From Maea johnstoni (taxonomy: Eukaryota; Annelida; Polychaeta; Spionida; Magelonidae): a stretch of 64,000 nt of DNA. Position 1 is the first letter of the stretch, and each line of letters begins with the position of its first letter. Positions 46,129 to 54,926 of the stretch are shown in pieces. The translations under genes and the position numbers were made by a program. The stretch lies in assembly GCA_963942565.1 (NCBI GenBank), contig CAWWDR010001020.1, positions 1-64,000 on the forward strand, in the 5' to 3' direction. The notes under the pieces were generated by a model, which searched no databases, was not told the DNA's origin, and was given only the letters and a program-made list of their open reading frames with translations.

Positions 46129-46311
46129 TTAGTCCGAATAGTTTACTACAATTTTATCTTTATAGTATCCACAAGTAGGACAAACGGTATGAGGTAGTCT
46201 TACTGCGCCACAGTTAGAGCAATTTGCAGTATTAGTTAGTTTAAGCTTGAGATATGAAGCTCTACGACTTCTTGATTTAGATTTTGATTTTTTCTTTTTA
46301 GGTACTGCCAT
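46129..46311 (-). CDS. rpmF: 50S ribosomal protein L32
   Basis: 60 residues. MAVPKKKKSKSKSR start, then a zinc ribbon with CSNC near residue 33 and CPTC near 49. Zinc-binding form of L32. First gene of the rpmF-plsX-fab-rnc operon. Confidence 0.96.
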   Translation of the reverse strand: MAVPKKKKSKSKSRSRRASYLKLKLTNTANCSNCGAVRLPHTVCPTCGYYKDKIVVNYSD

Positions 46312-46562
46312 AATTTATTTAACCTTCTATTATAGTTATTTGTATAGTTTAGTATAAAAATTAAATAAAAAAATAGTAAAAAAACAGTTAAATATCAAGA
46401 AAATCTTATTTATTTTTAAATAGACAATTATAACTATAGTATGACTAAATGCTTTAATAGTTGTTCCACCGTTAAAATAAGTAGTTATTAAACTTTCTAT
46501 AATATTCGATAACAAATAATATTAGTTAATAAATAATAGCTTAATAAATAAAATAAAACTAT

Positions 46563-46850
46563 TTAATATAACTCTATTTTTAACTGATAATCTATTATCC
46601 TACCAGGAAAACTTTGTTCTAAAAAATCTATTGCCTTGTTTAATACACCATTAGCATAGGCTATATCGTTGGATACCCCTGCTAAACCTATTAATCCTTG
46701 TTTATAGTCTGATAATAGGCTAATCTCAGCTACTGATAAGTTAAACCTATCTTTTATCTTTTCCTTTATGCTTTTAATAATCTTTCTTTTTTCTTTAAGG
46801 GAAAAACACTCCCCCGTGGAAATTAGAATCTTGGATGTGGCAACAACCAT
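46563..46850 (-). CDS. DUF503 family protein (YlxP-like)
   Basis: About 95 residues from the ATG at 46850. FSLKEKRKIIKSIKEKIKDRF and LSVAEISLLSDY match DUF503/YlxP, a small family usually near rbfA or infB and linked to ribosome biogenesis by context. The start is chosen because YlxP proteins place SLKEKR 15-16 residues after Met and GGAT lies just upstream; in-frame starts at 46859 and 46874 are alternatives. It stands 251 bases upstream of rpmF, with an AT-rich gap between. Confidence 0.75.
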   Translation of the reverse strand: MVVATSKILISTGECFSLKEKRKIIKSIKEKIKDRFNLSVAEISLLSDYKQGLIGLAGVSNDIAYANGVLNKAIDFLEQSFPGRIIDYQLKIELY

Positions 46851-46991
46851 ATTATCCATTTGGATACCGCACAATAAACTGTAATATTAATAATTCTCTA
46901 TATATAGCCTAATAATATTAGACTATAATTGTATTTTTGCTTTGTTAAAAGTTCTTATAAGACGAATATATAATAAAACATTGGAAAAAGT

Positions 46992-48305
46992 ATGAATACT
47001 ATATTGTTAACTAATGGACTAATATATATAAACGGCGAACTTAAAAAACTTAATTTGTTTTTAAAAAATAAAAAAATTGCTGGCATATCACCCAATAACT
47101 TTAAGGCAAATAAAATAATAGACTGCAAAGGTAAATGGATATTACCAGGATTAATTGATCCCCATGTTCACTTTCGTTGTCCTGGATCAGAACACAAAGA
47201 AGACTGGACTAGCGGGTCTAAAGCCGCTGTATCTTCAGGTATAACAACGGTTATAGATATGCCTAATACCAATCCCCCCACAACCACTTATGAAAGACTT
47301 TGTCAAAAACGAGAAATAGTAAAAAAATCTTCATTGGTAAATTATGGATTTCACTTTGGAGCAACAATCAATAACCTAAAAGAACTCCAAAAAGTAAGTA
47401 ATATTGCCTCCATCAAAATATACTTTGGATCAACTACTGGTAACCTTTTAGTAAAAAATCCAAAAGTAATTAGTAAAATAATGGAATATACAAAAGTTCC
47501 TCTAACCATACACGCAGAAGATGAACTTTTAATACAAAAAAACCTTATAAACCTAAAACAAACTAACCTAAATCCCAGTATACATAATCAAATCCGCAAT
47601 GAAGAAGTGGCATATTCAGCGGTTAAAAAGATTATAGACCTTGCAAAACCCTATAATCCTAAATTATACTTTTGTCATGTATCTACAGAAAAAGAAGTTA
47701 AACTTATTCAAAAAGCAAAAACTGCTATGACGGTTTACTGTGAAGCAACTCCTCATCATCTTTTTCTAAATGAAACAATATTAAATAAAATAGGCAATTT
47801 AGGAAAGGTAAATCCTCCAATAAGAAGTGAGGAAAATAGATTATATTTATATAATGCTCTGTCTAACAACCTAATAGACACAATAGGTACGGATCATGCT
47901 CCACATTTAATCTCAGAAAAAGATAGTGATTATCTAAATGCTCCAGCAGGTATACCAGGACTGGAAACTCTACTTCCGTTACTGTTAACAGAAGTTAATA
48001 ATAATAAACTAACAATATCTCAGATAGTCAGGTATACAAGTGAGAATCCTGCTAATATTTTTTCTATAAAAAATAAAAGCATAATTAAACTCGGATATGA
48101 TGCAGACTTAGTTATTGTTGATCCTATAATAAAGTATAGCATAAGCTCTAATAAGTTATTCTCCAAATCTAAATGGACTCCCTTTAACGATTATAAGGTG
48201 ATGGGCAAGGTTATTAAAACTATTGTACTAGGCTCAGTAGTTTATGATAGTGTATTAGGATTTAGTTATAATAGGGCATCTGAGGTATTGTTTAATGCAG
48301 AATAA
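46992..48305 (+). CDS. pyrC: Dihydroorotase
   Basis: 437 residues, amidohydrolase fold. Metal motif DPHVHFRCPG, MPNTNPPTT, the HAED motif, FCHVSTEKE and GTDHAPHL are those of class I (long) dihydroorotase. The Lys in SIKIYFGSTTG may be substrate-region rather than the carbamylated one. It cyclises carbamoyl-aspartate in pyrimidine synthesis. Allantoinase or hydantoinase is a weaker alternative. No other pyr gene is in the window. Confidence 0.85.
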   Translation: MNTILLTNGLIYINGELKKLNLFLKNKKIAGISPNNFKANKIIDCKGKWILPGLIDPHVHFRCPGSEHKEDWTSGSKAAVSSGITTVIDMPNTNPPTTTYERLCQKREIVKKSSLVNYGFHFGATINNLKELQKVSNIASIKIYFGSTTGNLLVKNPKVISKIMEYTKVPLTIHAEDELLIQKNLINLKQTNLNPSIHNQIRNEEVAYSAVKKIIDLAKPYNPKLYFCHVSTEKEVKLIQKAKTAMTVYCEATPHHLFLNETILNKIGNLGKVNPPIRSEENRLYLYNALSNNLIDTIGTDHAPHLISEKDSDYLNAPAGIPGLETLLPLLLTEVNNNKLTISQIVRYTSENPANIFSIKNKSIIKLGYDADLVIVDPIIKYSISSNKLFSKSKWTPFNDYKVMGKVIKTIVLGSVVYDSVLGFSYNRASEVLFNAE

Positions 48306-48307
48306 CT

Positions 48308-48628
48308 TTATAAAGTCAAAATTACTATGGTTAGTGCGGTAAAAATAGAAAATATAATAAGTAATATTTTATACGTTTTTTTTATACGTTTTTGTGTTAT
48401 TTTTATATTGTTCTTAACCTCATCTTTTACCAAAGTTATTTTTTTATTTAAGTTATCGACTTCTTTGTTTAGGAGCATTACTTTACTAGTCAACTTTTGA
48501 AAATTACTATATAATTTATTTGTATCTATAGTGTTAAAAGTTTTTAGTTTTTTTATATCATTTTTAATATCATTAATAAAAAATTGTTCTCTTATAAAGT
48601 TATTTGATCCTGCTATATGGCTATTCAT
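48308..48628 (-). CDS. Coiled-coil protein with C-terminal membrane anchor (106 aa)
   Basis: No family is recognised. Residues about 15-85 are helical and coiled-coil-like (KLTSKVMLLNKEVDNLNKK), and residues about 87-106 form a single hydrophobic segment at the extreme C-terminus, so it would be tail-anchored with the coil in the cytoplasm. A 13-bp tandem duplication just before the membrane segment is read in two frames (KRIK then KTYK). It converges on pyrC with a two-base gap. Confidence 0.5.
   Translation of the reverse strand: MNSHIAGSNNFIREQFFINDIKNDIKKLKTFNTIDTNKLYSNFQKLTSKVMLLNKEVDNLNKKITLVKDEVKNNIKITQKRIKKTYKILLIIFSIFTALTIVILTL
48368..48393. repeat. Perfect 13-bp tandem duplication inside the tail-anchored protein gene
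   Basis: Copies 48368-48380 and 48381-48393 are identical. The unit length is not a multiple of three, so the duplication changes the frame that leads into the membrane segment. Confidence 0.9.
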
Positions 48629-48754
48629 ATTTGTTACCCTTGTTATTATATATATTTATTAATAAAGCTTATAATGGATAAAAAGTTGTTGAATAAAAGT
48701 TAACAAATTCATGTTAAAAAGTGTATTAATATTTGCAGTTTATTGGTTGACAAG

Positions 48755-48778
48755 GCTTTTTTTAATACTAAAAAAAGC
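48755..48778 (+). promoter_or_regulatory. Inverted repeat upstream of the thioredoxin gene
   Basis: GCTTTTTTT (48755-48763) pairs with AAAAAAAGC (48770-48778) around a 6-base loop. TTGACA lies two bases before it at 48747-48752 but has no clear -10 partner. It may be an operator or a weak terminator. Confidence 0.3.
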
Positions 48779-48922
48779 TATAGGATAATCACTTTTTAGA
48801 ATAAAAAATAAATGTATTATAAAATAAAATAATACTTGAAATATCTGTTATTTTTATAATATATTTTTAGTAATAGATTATAATATTAAATTAATTATAA
48901 TATAGATAGGCTGGGGATTACT

Positions 48923-49237
48923 ATGAAAGAAATTTTAGAGGTAACTGAAAAAAACTTTAATAAAGAAGTATTAAAGTCTAATACTCCCGTTTTAGTGGAT
49001 TTTTGGGCATCTTGGTGTATGCCTTGTCGTATGCAGTCCAATATTTTGGAGAGCTTAAGTAATAAACTGGATGGAAAATATAAAATTGTTAAAATAAATA
49101 CTGAGGAGAATACTGTTCTTGCTCAAAAATATAATATTATGTCTATTCCTACTCTTATGATTTTCAACAATGGGGATATTGTAGATCAAATGGTAGGACT
49201 ACAAAAGGAAAGTGTGTTATTTACTAAGCTTAAGTAA
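48923..49237 (+). CDS. trxA: Thioredoxin
   Basis: 104 residues. VLVDFWASWCMPC carries the redox pair, as WCMPC where most thioredoxins have WCGPC. KINTEEN, IMSIPTLMIF with the cis-Pro and a C-terminal helix complete the fold. GGGG lies before the ATG. A CoA-binding protein gene follows 32 bases on. No signal peptide, so cytoplasmic. Confidence 0.92.
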   Translation: MKEILEVTEKNFNKEVLKSNTPVLVDFWASWCMPCRMQSNILESLSNKLDGKYKIVKINTEENTVLAQKYNIMSIPTLMIFNNGDIVDQMVGLQKESVLFTKLK

Positions 49238-49269
49238 TTATAAAATATTATCTTGAAGGTTAAGGAAAT

Positions 49270-49644
49270 ATGGATAACTTCTTGGATGCAAATGTGTTTG
49301 CTGTTGTTGGAGCCTCATCTAAACCACATAAGTATGGATATAAGATTTATAAATATCTAAAAAAGATTGGAAAGCGTGTTTATCCTATTCATAGGGCTAT
49401 TAAGACTATAGATGATGATGTGGTATATAAGTCTATTACTGATTTACCTGAAAAAGTTGAAGTTGTGGATATTGTAGTACCTCCAGAGGTTACAGAAAAA
49501 GTAGTGATTGAGTGTCATAAGCTTGGCATTAAAAAGATTTGGATTCAGCCTGGTGCAGAATCTAAAAAAGCTATTGAATTTTGTAAGAATAATGGTATTG
49601 ATGTAGTTTATAATACTTGTATTATGCTTGCTCCTCTTGACTAA
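49270..49644 (+). CDS. CoA-binding domain protein (YccU-like)
   Basis: 124 residues, a single Rossmann domain: FAVVGASSKPHKYGYKIYKYL, VYPIHR, VDIVVPPEVT, IWIQPGAES and the conserved Cys in VYNTCIML. These match the CoA_binding_2 family, whose physiological role is unclear. Between thioredoxin and ugd on the same strand. Confidence 0.88.
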   Translation: MDNFLDANVFAVVGASSKPHKYGYKIYKYLKKIGKRVYPIHRAIKTIDDDVVYKSITDLPEKVEVVDIVVPPEVTEKVVIECHKLGIKKIWIQPGAESKKAIEFCKNNGIDVVYNTCIMLAPLD

Positions 49645-49695
49645 CAGCTAATTATAAATAGTATAACCAGAATATATAAAACAAGGATATTATAT

Positions 49696-50994
49696 ATGAA
49701 TATTTGTGTTATTGGTATTGGATATGTTGGGCTAGTGGTGGGAACATGCTTTGCTGAAAACGGACATAACGTTATTTGTGTTGATATTGATGAAGATAAA
49801 ATAGAGGGGCTTAATAATGGTATTATACCTATTTATGAGCCGGGTTTATCTGAGCTTGTTCGCAGGAATATAAAGGAAAATAGATTAACTTTTACTAGTG
49901 GTGTTAAAAGGGGAATTGTTGAGTCAAATATTATATTTATAGCCGTAGGCACTCCTTCTTCTTATGACGGTACTGCTGATCTAACCTATGTTTTAAAGGT
50001 CGCAAAAGATATTGCAAATTATATGAATAAAGAAAAGATAGTTGTTTTAAAGAGTACAGTTCCTGTTGGGACTGCTAATAAGGTTAAGGATATTATTAAA
50101 AAGCACTCTAGTTATGGGGTTAATATTGTTAACAATCCAGAGTTCCTTAAAGAGGGTGCCGCTATTGAGGATTTTATGAAGCCTGATAGGGTAGTTATTG
50201 GATGCGAGGATAAAAAAACGGCTGAGGTTATGAAGGAGCTATATTCAGGTTTTATGATGCGAAAAAATAGGATTATATTTATGGATAATATATCCGCTGA
50301 ATTAACTAAGTATGCATGTAATGCTTTTTTAGCTACAAAGGTTAGCTTTGCCAACGAGATAGCCAATTTATGCGAAAAAGTAGGTGCAAACTATTCCTAT
50401 GTAAGAGAGGGTATGGGAAGTGATTCAAGAATTGGTAATCAGTTTTTATATGCTGGGGTAGGGTTTGGAGGATCATGTTTTCCTAAAGACATTCGAGCCT
50501 TAGTCAATACTGCTAAAAACCATGATAGTCCTCTTATGATAGTGGATACTGTTGAAAAGGTTAATGAAAAACAGAAGTCTATTGTTTATTACAAAATAAA
50601 AAGGCATTTTAATAATGATCTAAAAAATAGGACTATTGCTGTATGGGGACTAGCTTTTAAGCCTAAGACTGATGATATTAGGGAGTCTCCGGCTATTAAT
50701 GTTATAACTAAGCTTTTGAATGACCATATTAATATAAAGGTATTTGATCCAGAGGCTATAATTAGCACTAGAAAGTTGTTTGGTAATAAGCTTCAGTATT
50801 GCAAAAGTTGTTATGATTCTTTAGTAGACGCTGATGCTATGGCATTATTAACTGAATGGCGTGAGTTTAGGCATCCAAACTTTGATAAAATGAAAAAGTT
50901 AATGAAAACACCTATTATTTTTGATGGTAGAAATCAATATAATCCGGCTAAGCTCAAGGAGCTTGGATTTACTTATTATGGAATTGGATGTTAA
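49696..50994 (+). CDS. ugd: UDP-glucose 6-dehydrogenase
   Basis: 432 residues: N-terminal VIGIGYVGLVVGTCFAENGH for NAD, VGTPSS, NPEFLKEGAAIEDFMKPDRVV, the catalytic Cys in GFGGSCFPKDI, and the C-terminal WGLAFKPKTDDIRESPA. It oxidises UDP-glucose to UDP-glucuronate for surface polysaccharide. 51 bases after the CoA-binding gene, so the same transcript is possible. Confidence 0.95.
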   Translation: MNICVIGIGYVGLVVGTCFAENGHNVICVDIDEDKIEGLNNGIIPIYEPGLSELVRRNIKENRLTFTSGVKRGIVESNIIFIAVGTPSSYDGTADLTYVLKVAKDIANYMNKEKIVVLKSTVPVGTANKVKDIIKKHSSYGVNIVNNPEFLKEGAAIEDFMKPDRVVIGCEDKKTAEVMKELYSGFMMRKNRIIFMDNISAELTKYACNAFLATKVSFANEIANLCEKVGANYSYVREGMGSDSRIGNQFLYAGVGFGGSCFPKDIRALVNTAKNHDSPLMIVDTVEKVNEKQKSIVYYKIKRHFNNDLKNRTIAVWGLAFKPKTDDIRESPAINVITKLLNDHINIKVFDPEAIISTRKLFGNKLQYCKSCYDSLVDADAMALLTEWREFRHPNFDKMKKLMKTPIIFDGRNQYNPAKLKELGFTYYGIGC

Positions 50995-51103
50995 TAAATT
51001 AGAATACTTTTGACCTACACTATTAATGATTAATAACAAAGTCTTATAAAACTTGTATCCTATAATTTTATATGCACTAACTTTTAAAATGTTAAAGAGG
51101 CTA

Positions 51104-51556
51104 TTAACCCCAATGACATTGTATTAATTGTTGTCTACTTTCTCTTAAGTCGTTGAATAGCTTTTCAGTAAGCTTTTTGATAATTACATATCCTAAATGA
51201 TGATCACTATCACATAGCTCTCTAAGCTTTTTCCCGTTAAAAAGATATACAACTGAATCCTCAACTGCAACTCTGGATGTAGTGGTTTTATATGGTGGTA
51301 TTAAGGATGACTCACCAAAATAGTCATCTTTTGACGAGGTAGTATGTCTAACAATCTTTTCGCTAAACATCTCAGACTCAAATGCAAACTTTCCAGATTT
51401 TATAATGGCAAAATATTTTGCTTCTTCCCCTTCTTTTTCAAGATACTCTCCTTTTGATAAAGTTTTGATAGAACACATAGGGAGCAGTTTATCAAAATAT
51501 GCCTCTTCTATTCCCTTAAATATTTTCATAGCCTTAAGTTCTGCAATAGATGCCAT
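51104..51556 (-). CDS. Cyclic-nucleotide-binding domain protein
   Basis: 150 residues forming one cNMP-binding barrel: IFKGIEEAYFDKLLPMC, LEKEGEEAKYFAIIKSGKFAF, DDYFGESSLI (phosphate-binding cassette region), TTTSRVAVEDSVVYLF, and a C-terminal helix. No helix-turn-helix or kinase domain is present. The usual Arg of the cassette is displaced (YKTTTSRV). It is the last gene of the hydrogenase operon, 12 bases after the maturation protease, so it may sense a ligand or interact with the enzyme; inference only. Confidence 0.85.
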   Translation of the reverse strand: MASIAELKAMKIFKGIEEAYFDKLLPMCSIKTLSKGEYLEKEGEEAKYFAIIKSGKFAFESEMFSEKIVRHTTSSKDDYFGESSLIPPYKTTTSRVAVEDSVVYLFNGKKLRELCDSDHHLGYVIIKKLTEKLFNDLRESRQQLIQCHWG

Positions 51557-51568
51557 ATTAATAACTCC

Positions 51569-52051
51569 TTAACAATTTATTTTTATAAAACTATCTATTT
51601 GCCTAGTAATCTGGTTAATAGACTTTAATACATTATCACTAACACCAATTCCATAGTTTAGGTTATAAGGTTTTATACCGTATATTAAAATTTCTGGGAT
51701 CTTCATATTTAGTGAACACATCAAATTTATAACAGTATTAAGGTCTATCCCATGAATAGAGATATTATTATTATCATTAACTTTTACCTGATCCAAGGTA
51801 AACTGTATAACATTACCCTCATTAGGGAATGTTTTTAAACAATCTATAATAATAACCTGACTATATTTATTAAGAAAAGATATAAAATCTATTCCCATTG
51901 TTCCGCCGTCTAATAGGGTAATATTATTTGGCATATCGAGTTTTTTAAGTTCTTGTATAACTAAAACACCAGCACCTTCGTCAGAGATTAAAATATTACC
52001 GAACCCCGCTATTAATAATGGTTTTTCTGGTAAATAATTAAACTTTCCCAT
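51569..52051 (-). CDS. Hydrogenase maturation protease (HycI/HyaD family)
   Basis: 160 residues. LLIAGFGNILISDEGAGVLVIQEL is the family N-terminus with the Ni-sensing acidic residue (SDEG), followed by LLDGGTMG and, near the C-terminal third, YGIKPYNLNYGIGVS. These endopeptidases remove the C-terminal peptide of the NiFe large subunit after Ni insertion. It lies three bases after hydA, whose C-terminus has a matching cleavage site. Confidence 0.9.
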   Translation of the reverse strand: MGKFNYLPEKPLLIAGFGNILISDEGAGVLVIQELKKLDMPNNITLLDGGTMGIDFISFLNKYSQVIIIDCLKTFPNEGNVIQFTLDQVKVNDNNNISIHGIDLNTVINLMCSLNMKIPEILIYGIKPYNLNYGIGVSDNVLKSINQITRQIDSFIKINC

Positions 52052-52054
52052 GTT

Positions 52055-53344
52055 TTATATAAAGCTGACATCCAAAAAATGGGCAGAACAAGAAATACAT
52101 GGATCATAGGCCCTAACAAGCATCTCTAAATCATGGGTAATCTCTTCTTTTGTCATATCAATAATTTCAGGTACACGTTTTTTAAGATCACTTTCAATAT
52201 TAGCCAGATTCTGTCCTGTAGGTATAATGCAGTTAGCATTTGTAATCATCCCATCATTATCAACCTCATACTCATGGAACAGTATTCCTCTTGGAACCTC
52301 ACATACACCAATACCACGACCAGCTTTTATGTTATAGTCTTTGTAGTCCTCATTTTTAATTTTGCTATCTAATATATAGTCAATTCGCTCAAGGGAATCG
52401 TAAAAGCTGTGTACAGTTTCTATAACCTGGGCTAGGTTGTTGTTAAAGGAGTTGTAGTCTGGTAATGGGATGTTATAATTGTCTAGAACTTTTTTAGCCT
52501 TTGGATGAAGCTTATCATAAGACAAATTAAGACGAGCCAATGCACCAACCATATAAGTTGAGTTATTTATACCCACATGCTTAGCCGAAGAGTGGGTAAC
52601 TACGTTTTCTTTAATAAGATTCAAATAATCTTTATCGGGGAGCTTATTACCGTTAGATGTCGTTAATATGCCGTCATAAAATGCATATTCGTTATTATTG
52701 GTGATTGCTAGATTATTAGTCTTATTGCTAAACTTTGGCATTTTTATTGAGCCAAAAAGACCTATCATTTTATTAATATCATCTTCAGCATTCAATAGCA
52801 TTTTTTTTACTGTAAGAAGGTCATTTTCATCAGGTATTTTTGTAAAGCCGTTAACTACCATAGATATTGGATGTACATGCCTACCTACTAATACCTCACA
52901 TATATCATTGGCAAGCTTTTTTAATCTTAATGCACGCTTTACCTCATCAGGATTAGTTTTTACAAGAGGGATAACAGAGCTAACATTTAAAAAGTCTGGC
53001 AAAGCAAGAAAATATACATGAAGAACGTGACTTTGCATCATTTCTGCATTGAGTATTATTTTTCGCATTTCTTGTGTTTGCTTAGATGGTGTAATAGCAA
53101 TTGCACTCTCACAAGCTTTTAGTGATGCAATGGTATGTCCTACTGCACATATACCGCATATACGAGAGGTAATTTGTGGTGCATCTGTAAAATGCCTTCC
53201 TTTTAGCATGACCTCAAAGAATCTTGGAGATTCAACTATTTCTAATTTAAAGTTTTCAACTTTGCCCTTTTCATAATTAACGACAATGTTACCATGTCCT
53301 TCTACACGGGTTAAGTGGTGTACGTTAATATCGAGTTTTTTCAT
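52055..53344 (-). CDS. hydA: Group 3 NiFe hydrogenase, large (alpha) subunit
   Basis: 429 residues. The N-terminal nickel motif is RICGICAVGHT and the C-terminal one DPCISCSAHFLDVSFI; the four Cys bind the NiFe centre. Maturation is predicted to cut after the His of CSAH, releasing seven residues. Together with hydB, hydG and hydD it forms a cytoplasmic NAD(P)-linked (sulf)hydrogenase of group 3b type, as in Pyrococcus. Overlaps hydD by four bases. Confidence 0.95.
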   Translation of the reverse strand: MKKLDINVHHLTRVEGHGNIVVNYEKGKVENFKLEIVESPRFFEVMLKGRHFTDAPQITSRICGICAVGHTIASLKACESAIAITPSKQTQEMRKIILNAEMMQSHVLHVYFLALPDFLNVSSVIPLVKTNPDEVKRALRLKKLANDICEVLVGRHVHPISMVVNGFTKIPDENDLLTVKKMLLNAEDDINKMIGLFGSIKMPKFSNKTNNLAITNNNEYAFYDGILTTSNGNKLPDKDYLNLIKENVVTHSSAKHVGINNSTYMVGALARLNLSYDKLHPKAKKVLDNYNIPLPDYNSFNNNLAQVIETVHSFYDSLERIDYILDSKIKNEDYKDYNIKAGRGIGVCEVPRGILFHEYEVDNDGMITNANCIIPTGQNLANIESDLKKRVPEIIDMTKEEITHDLEMLVRAYDPCISCSAHFLDVSFI

Positions 53345-54087
53345 GCTAAATACTCCTCTAGGGTTTTAGTGCCGTTATAATGCGAGAATAAGTTTTTTAT
53401 TTGTTTTTCACTAATATTATTATCTTCTAAGACCTTAATCATACCACTAAAATTGGCATTATCCATAAACCCCCTACAACCATGACATGGGTCCTTAAAA
53501 GTTGGACATATTGCATCACAGCCACCTCTGGTGATTGGTCCAATGCAAACCTCATTTTTTTCGTATAAACATAGATTCCCATTCATCTTACACTCTGTGC
53601 ATACCGAATAATTAGGTATTTTAATAGGTATAGCAAACAATAGTTTTTTGGTAACCTCTACAAATTCTTTTTTACTAATTGGGCAACCTGGTATCTCAAA
53701 GTCTACTTTAACAATGTCAGAGACTTTTTTAGTGGGAAAGGTATCAAAGGCATAGGCCTTATCTTTGTATACATGGTCTTTACAGAAGTCCATAGAAAAG
53801 GAGTTTTTTAGTGCGTTAACTCCACCAATACAAGCACATGCACCTAATGCGACGAGTTTTTTGGCATTTTGTCTTATTTCTTTAACTTCTTTTAGGTCTG
53901 CCGAAGTAGTTATAGAGCCTTCTACAAAGGCAATGTCATAATCTTGACTTTTTTCATCTATTGCCTCACGGAAGTTTACAATATCTACGGCATTCAATAT
54001 ATCTAAGAGTTCAGCCTCTAGATTTAGCACCTGTAGTTGACAGCCTTCACAACTTGTAAAAGAAAATAATCCTAATCGCGGTTTCAT
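53341..54087 (-). CDS. hydD: NiFe hydrogenase, small (delta) subunit
   Basis: 248 residues. SFTSCEGCQLQ, LGACACIGGVNAL, PGCPISKK and a C-terminal Cys cluster (ECKMNGNLCLYEKNEV, GGCDAICPTFKDPCHGCRG) ligate the Fe-S clusters that carry electrons between the NiFe site and the flavin subunit. No Tat signal, consistent with a cytoplasmic group 3 enzyme. Start overlaps the hydG stop by one base. Confidence 0.93.
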   Translation of the reverse strand: MKPRLGLFSFTSCEGCQLQVLNLEAELLDILNAVDIVNFREAIDEKSQDYDIAFVEGSITTSADLKEVKEIRQNAKKLVALGACACIGGVNALKNSFSMDFCKDHVYKDKAYAFDTFPTKKVSDIVKVDFEIPGCPISKKEFVEVTKKLLFAIPIKIPNYSVCTECKMNGNLCLYEKNEVCIGPITRGGCDAICPTFKDPCHGCRGFMDNANFSGMIKVLEDNNISEKQIKNLFSHYNGTKTLEEYLA

Positions 54088-54926
54088 TATAGTGCCTCCT
54101 TTAGGTTCTGGTCTACAATGTCATTGAAAGAGAATATTGGTCCACTCTGACAAACGTATACCTCATTCATTTGGCAATGACCGCACTTTCCTAAACCACA
54201 TCTCATTCTTCTTTCAAGGTCAACGTATATTTGTTTAACGTTAAAATATCTATCGAGGAGTTCATGAATAACAAATCTATACATTACTGGTGGCCCAACT
54301 ATTACAGCAATTGTTTTATTAGGATCAGGGTCTATATGGTTGAACAGGGTAGTTATTACTCCCACATTACCATTCCATGTTTGATCAGCAGTATCAACGG
54401 TTTCATGGTATTCAATATTATCATCGGTTTTCCACTGGTTAATTTCGTTAACAAAGAGTCTATCGGTTGGTTTTTGAGAGCCGTATAGTATAGTTAATTT
54501 TTTAAAATCGGCTCTATGTTCCATAGTATATCTGATTAATGATCTTAGTGGTGCTAAGCCTAAGCCTCCACCAATTAGTAGCACATCTTTATCTTTAAGG
54601 ACATCCACAGGGAAGCCATTACCGTATGGACCTCTTATTCCAATTAGGTCTCCCACTTTTAGTTCATGGAGTCTACTTGTAAGCATTCCCACTTTTCTTA
54701 CACATAGTTGTAGTTTATCATCATCAGGGCCAGAGCATATACTAATAGGAGCTTCTCCAAAGCCAAAAAGCGATACCATAACGAATTGGCATGGCTTAGA
54801 ATATATTTTTTGCCCATTTTCTATATTAAGAGTATAAAGTTTTTCATATCTTGTAATATTTTCTATACTAATGAGCTTAGCAGGCATTGGTATATAGTCT
54901 TGTTCAAGTTTTACTGCTTCATTCAT
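54087..54926 (-). CDS. hydG: Hydrogenase FAD/NAD(P)-binding (gamma) subunit
   Basis: 279 residues, ferredoxin-reductase fold. FAD region: CVRKVGMLTSRLHEL and IRGPYGNGFP; nucleotide-binding: LIGGGLGLAPLRSLI and YGSQKPTD; C-terminal 2Fe-2S site MRCGLGKCGHCQ...CQSGPIFSF. It passes electrons between NAD(P)H and the hydrogenase core. It starts one base after hydB ends. Order hydB-hydG-hydD-hydA equals that of the Pyrococcus soluble hydrogenase operon. Confidence 0.93.
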   Translation of the reverse strand: MNEAVKLEQDYIPMPAKLISIENITRYEKLYTLNIENGQKIYSKPCQFVMVSLFGFGEAPISICSGPDDDKLQLCVRKVGMLTSRLHELKVGDLIGIRGPYGNGFPVDVLKDKDVLLIGGGLGLAPLRSLIRYTMEHRADFKKLTILYGSQKPTDRLFVNEINQWKTDDNIEYHETVDTADQTWNGNVGVITTLFNHIDPDPNKTIAVIVGPPVMYRFVIHELLDRYFNVKQIYVDLERRMRCGLGKCGHCQMNEVYVCQSGPIFSFNDIVDQNLKEAL

